64,000 nt of DNA from Flavobacterium zhairuonense (GTDB lineage: Bacteria > Bacteroidota > Bacteroidia > Flavobacteriales > Flavobacteriaceae), in NCBI RefSeq assembly GCF_004352915.1, contig NZ_SJSY01000075.1, positions 62,001-126,000 on the forward strand, read 5' to 3'. Positions within the stretch are counted from its first letter, which is position 1. Every line of letters begins with the position of its first letter. Below are positions 61,568 to 64,000 of this stretch, one piece after another. Below the pieces are notes generated by a model that made no database searches, was not told the origin of the DNA, and saw only the letters and a program-made list of their open reading frames with translations. The translations under genes and the position numbers were made by a program.

Positions 61568-62437
61568 ATGGAAATCTATCAACTAGAATATTTTATAAAA
61601 ACGGCTGAGGTACTGCATTTTACCAAAGCAGCAGAATTGTGTTTTGTCACACAATCCGGACTTTCACAACAAATTAAAAAGCTGGAAGAAGAACTCGGTT
61701 TGCCGTTATTTAAGCGAATTGGAAAAAAAGTACAATTGACTGAAGCGGGCTCGGTTTTTTTGATTCATGCGAAAAAAGTAGTCGAAAATGTAGAAAACGG
61801 TAAACAAGCAATTGAAGATTTAAACGAAATGATTGGCGGTGAGTTGCGAATTGGTGTTACCTATATTTTTGGTTTACTCATTCTTCCGGTTGTCAATACA
61901 TTTGCTAAAAAATATCAAAACCTTAAAATTGTTGTTGAATATGGAACAACAGAATCTTTAGAGCAAAAACTTCTTGACAACCAGTTAGATGTCGTTTTGG
62001 TTATTTCCTCGCACGAAATCGAATCGCCCATCCAGAAAATTCCCTTGTTTACCTCTCATATGGTTTTGGCAGTTTCTAGAACACACGCTTTGGCCGAATT
62101 AGATAAAATTGCTTTTAAGAAAATAGAAGAAATTCCGTTGGTATTGCCTGGTAAAGGATCAAATTCAAGAGAATTTGTTGAAGAATTGTTTCAAAAATTC
62201 AATATGAAACCTAAAATTTCAATAGAGCTGCATTCGATACACGCATTATTGCAAATGGTCGAGAATAGTGATTGGGCAACAATCGTTGCAGAAATGGCAT
62301 TAAAAGGTTGGGATCAGCTAAAAGCATTGCAGATTACTGGCGTTGCAACTAAAAGAGAAGCTTTTATGTTAACAATTGGCGGTTACCAGAAAAAAGCGGT
62401 AAAACTCTTTATGGAAGAATTTAGAAAGAGCATTTAA
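61568..62437 (+). CDS. LysR-family transcriptional regulator
   Basis: The 289-residue regulator has an N-terminal winged helix-turn-helix (YFIKTAEVLHFTKAAELCFV and TQSGLSQQIKKLEEELGLPL, residues 8-47). A coiled linker and a type-2 periplasmic-binding-like effector domain follow (MIGGELRIGVTYIFGLLILP onward). It is divergent from the MFS gene, a typical arrangement in which the LysR controls its neighbour. The effector is unknown. Confidence 0.92.
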   Translation: MEIYQLEYFIKTAEVLHFTKAAELCFVTQSGLSQQIKKLEEELGLPLFKRIGKKVQLTEAGSVFLIHAKKVVENVENGKQAIEDLNEMIGGELRIGVTYIFGLLILPVVNTFAKKYQNLKIVVEYGTTESLEQKLLDNQLDVVLVISSHEIESPIQKIPLFTSHMVLAVSRTHALAELDKIAFKKIEEIPLVLPGKGSNSREFVEELFQKFNMKPKISIELHSIHALLQMVENSDWATIVAEMALKGWDQLKALQITGVATKREAFMLTIGGYQKKAVKLFMEEFRKSI

Positions 62438-62497
62438 AGTAATCTTGAATTTTGTTTTTGAAACTCAATTTTTTTTGTGTTCTTTGCAGACCAACAA

Positions 62498-62584
62498 AGA
62501 AAGGTGTCCGAGTGGTTTAAGGAGCTAGCCTGGAAAGCTAGTATATGGGAAACTGTATCGAGGGTTCGAATCCCTTCCTTTCTG
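62498..62584 (+). tRNA. tRNA-Ser (anticodon GGA)
   Basis: The 87-base type II tRNA has acceptor stem AGAAAGG/CCTTTCT and D arm with GTGGTTTAAGG. The anticodon stem CTAGC/GCTAG encloses loop CTGGAAA (anticodon GGA). It has a long variable arm (TATATGGGAAACTGTATC) and the T arm GAGGG-TTCGAAT-CCCTT. The discriminator is G. CCA is not encoded. Boundaries are read from base pairing. Confidence 0.95.
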
Positions 62585-62591
62585 CTGAAAA

Positions 62592-62635
62592 AACAAAACC
62601 CTTGCGAAATTGCTTTGCAAGGGTTTTGTTTTTAA
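62592..62635. terminator. Terminator of tRNA-Ser and converging nitrilase gene
   Basis: The perfect arms CAAAACCCTTGC (62594-62605) and GCAAGGGTTTTG (62617-62628) with flanking A/T runs can end both converging transcripts. Confidence 0.88.
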
Positions 62636-62638
62636 TTT

Positions 62639-63598
62639 TTATTCTCCTGCATCAGGATTGAGCCAGACTACATTTTGTTCTGATTTGTGATCTTGACCAA
62701 TAATGTCTTTGTATAATTCTGGTCTTCTAGCTTTTATATATCGGTGTCCTCCAGCCTGAATGCATTTTTCAGGCGTAAGTACAGCTGTTGCAAAAGAATC
62801 GTCAAAAGTTCTGCATTCGGCAAGTATATCGCCAAAAGGGTCTATAATCATAGAACAGCCATTTTTTAATTGGTCGTCATCCATGCCAATTGGGTTTGAA
62901 AATATGGCGTAAATTGCATTGTCGTATGCTCTTGCAGGCAACCATTTCATTAGCCAGTCACGGCCCTTCATTCCGTCAAATTCTAAACGTAAAGAAGTTG
63001 GGTCGGTTTCTCGGTTTTCCCAAAGCTGAGGTGATACAAAACCAGCGCCAGGTCGTGTAGAAGGCGTACACATAGTAACATGGGGCATAAAAATAATATC
63101 TGCTCCTAAAAGTTTCGTAGCGCGAACATTTTCTATAATATTATTGTCGTAACAAATTAGAATACCGCATTTCCAACCCTTAATTTCAAAAATGCAATAA
63201 CTGTCTCCAGCCGTTAAGTACGGATTTATGAATGGATGCAGTTTTCTGTATTTTGCTACTAATCCATTTTTGTCTACACAGACATAAGCTTTAAAGAGAT
63301 TGTTGTTTTTATCTTTTTCAAAAAGCCCAGCCAATATTACAATGTTATAGTTTTTAGCAATTTCAATCAGTTTTAAAATGCTTTCTCCGCTCGGAATTAA
63401 TTCTGCCAAGTCCAACATTTGTTCTTTGGATAAACTCCTTGCAAATGTATATCCGGTTATAGAACACTCATGAAATGAAATCACATCGCATCCTTCAACA
63501 GATGCTTTTCGGCAAAGGTTTTCAATTACAGATAAATTATAGTTTTTATCCCCGCTTTTGTTTTCGAACTGAGCGGAGGCTATTTTTAGATTTTTCAT
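62639..63598 (-). CDS. Carbon-nitrogen hydrolase (nitrilase superfamily)
   Basis: This 319-residue amidase/nitrilase-fold enzyme shows the catalytic triad as Glu in ISFHECSITGY (near residue 43), Lys in KYRKLHPF and Cys in GILICYDNN. The C-terminal region has no extra domain. It could hydrolyse an amide, a carbamoyl compound or a nitrile. The subfamily cannot be named from motifs alone. It is followed upstream by an AraC-family regulator on the same strand. A TATTTTTG -7-like element lies at 63628-63621. Confidence 0.88.
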   Translation of the reverse strand: MKNLKIASAQFENKSGDKNYNLSVIENLCRKASVEGCDVISFHECSITGYTFARSLSKEQMLDLAELIPSGESILKLIEIAKNYNIVILAGLFEKDKNNNLFKAYVCVDKNGLVAKYRKLHPFINPYLTAGDSYCIFEIKGWKCGILICYDNNIIENVRATKLLGADIIFMPHVTMCTPSTRPGAGFVSPQLWENRETDPTSLRLEFDGMKGRDWLMKWLPARAYDNAIYAIFSNPIGMDDDQLKNGCSMIIDPFGDILAECRTFDDSFATAVLTPEKCIQAGGHRYIKARRPELYKDIIGQDHKSEQNVVWLNPDAGE

Positions 63599-63667
63599 TT
63601 TATATGCTATTAATTTTAATCAAAAATAACAGCACAAGTATTTTATAAATTGTATAAAACCGACATT

Positions 63668-64000
63668 TTAGAATATTGGAGAAGGAAGAGTTTTGATAAG
63701 ATTATTGGTAAGTTTTTTGCTGTTGCACATGTATTCGGTTGGAGTGATTCCAGTATGTTTTCGAAATTCTTTTATTAAATGGGATTGATCTGAAAATCCT
63801 GCATCGTAACAAATTGATGTTAGATTTACATCTTCAGTTTTGTCTTTTAATAATTTTAGAAAATGATGTAATCTTATTACATTGCCAAATTTCTTTGGAT
63901 TTAATCCGATGCATTCTTTAAATTTTCTTTCAAGATGTCTTTCAGTATAACCTGTATATTCGACTAATTGTTTTATAGAAAATTGACCTTTATTGTTGAT
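63668..64000 (-). CDS. AraC-family regulator, C-terminal part (5' end outside window)
   Basis: Reading the minus strand from the window edge gives about 110 residues in frame with the stop at 63668. They include the AraC signature helices YTGYTERHLERKFKECIGLN and SICYDAGFSDQSHLIKEFRK, with HTGITPTEYM. These are the two DNA-binding helix-turn-helices. The N-terminal effector domain lies beyond position 64000. Confidence 0.9.
   Translation of the reverse strand: MNNKGQFSIKQLVEYTGYTERHLERKFKECIGLNPKKFGNVIRLHHFLKLLKDKTEDVNLTSICYDAGFSDQSHLIKEFRKHTGITPTEYMCNSKKLTNNLIKTLPSPIF

Overview
The window is a stretch of chromosome from a Flavobacterium-like member of the Bacteroidota. The evidence is low G+C, promoters of the Bacteroidota type (TTG or TTTG, about 20 bases, TAnnTTTG), A/T-rich leaders without strong Shine-Dalgarno sequences, a T9SS-sorted giant protein with SprB-type repeats, a short NuoG, and intergenic gaps filled with short-word palindromic repeats.

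Layout. (1) 1-12.7 kb: the respiratory complex I operon nuoA-N, all on the minus strand, with nuoN cut by the window edge. (2) 12.8-16.8 kb: a cold-shock protein, aspS, a TlpA-like thiol-disulfide oxidoreductase and a small MORN-repeat protein. (3) 16.9-22.9 kb: an iron-siderophore locus with a TonB-dependent receptor, two small membrane proteins of the DUF3325/DUF3649 kind and two PepSY membrane proteins. (4) 23.1-27.8 kb: the 2-oxoglutarate dehydrogenase genes, with an unrelated small secreted protein gene between sucA and sucB. (5) 27.9-31.3 kb: small envelope proteins and a polyprenyl diphosphate synthase. (6) 31.5-40 kb: a YceI protein, a TetR regulator, a TolC/adaptor/RND efflux operon and an MFS transporter. 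(7) 40-56.8 kb: an accessory envelope region. It holds a 2227-residue repeat adhesin, a retropepsin-like protease, a periplasmic CHAT/TPR protein, a PKD outer-membrane protein, a lipoprotein, a small membrane protein, an ECF-type sigma factor with a TPR-bearing probable anti-sigma protein, and an S41 peptidase. (8) 57-64 kb: tatD, an acyltransferase, asparaginase, an MFS/LysR pair, tRNA-Ser(GGA), a nitrilase-family enzyme and a truncated AraC regulator.

The strongest unexplained signals are regulatory. Three copies of GGGTAACA-N14-TTGATwTA lie on the minus strand just upstream of the lipoprotein and small membrane protein genes, next to the sigma-factor gene. They look like the promoters of that sigma factor. 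Three copies of GGAAACT-N14-AGTTTCC lie around the yceI and tetR promoters and look like operators of the TetR protein. In the giant adhesin, cysteines are lost in a strictly paired manner between neighbouring repeats. The CHAT protein, retropepsin, sigma/anti-sigma pair and surface proteins together may form an envelope-sensing or proteolysis module; that functional link is inference.

Several gene starts were moved to internal Met codons because promoter elements, signal peptides or family N-termini fit better there.
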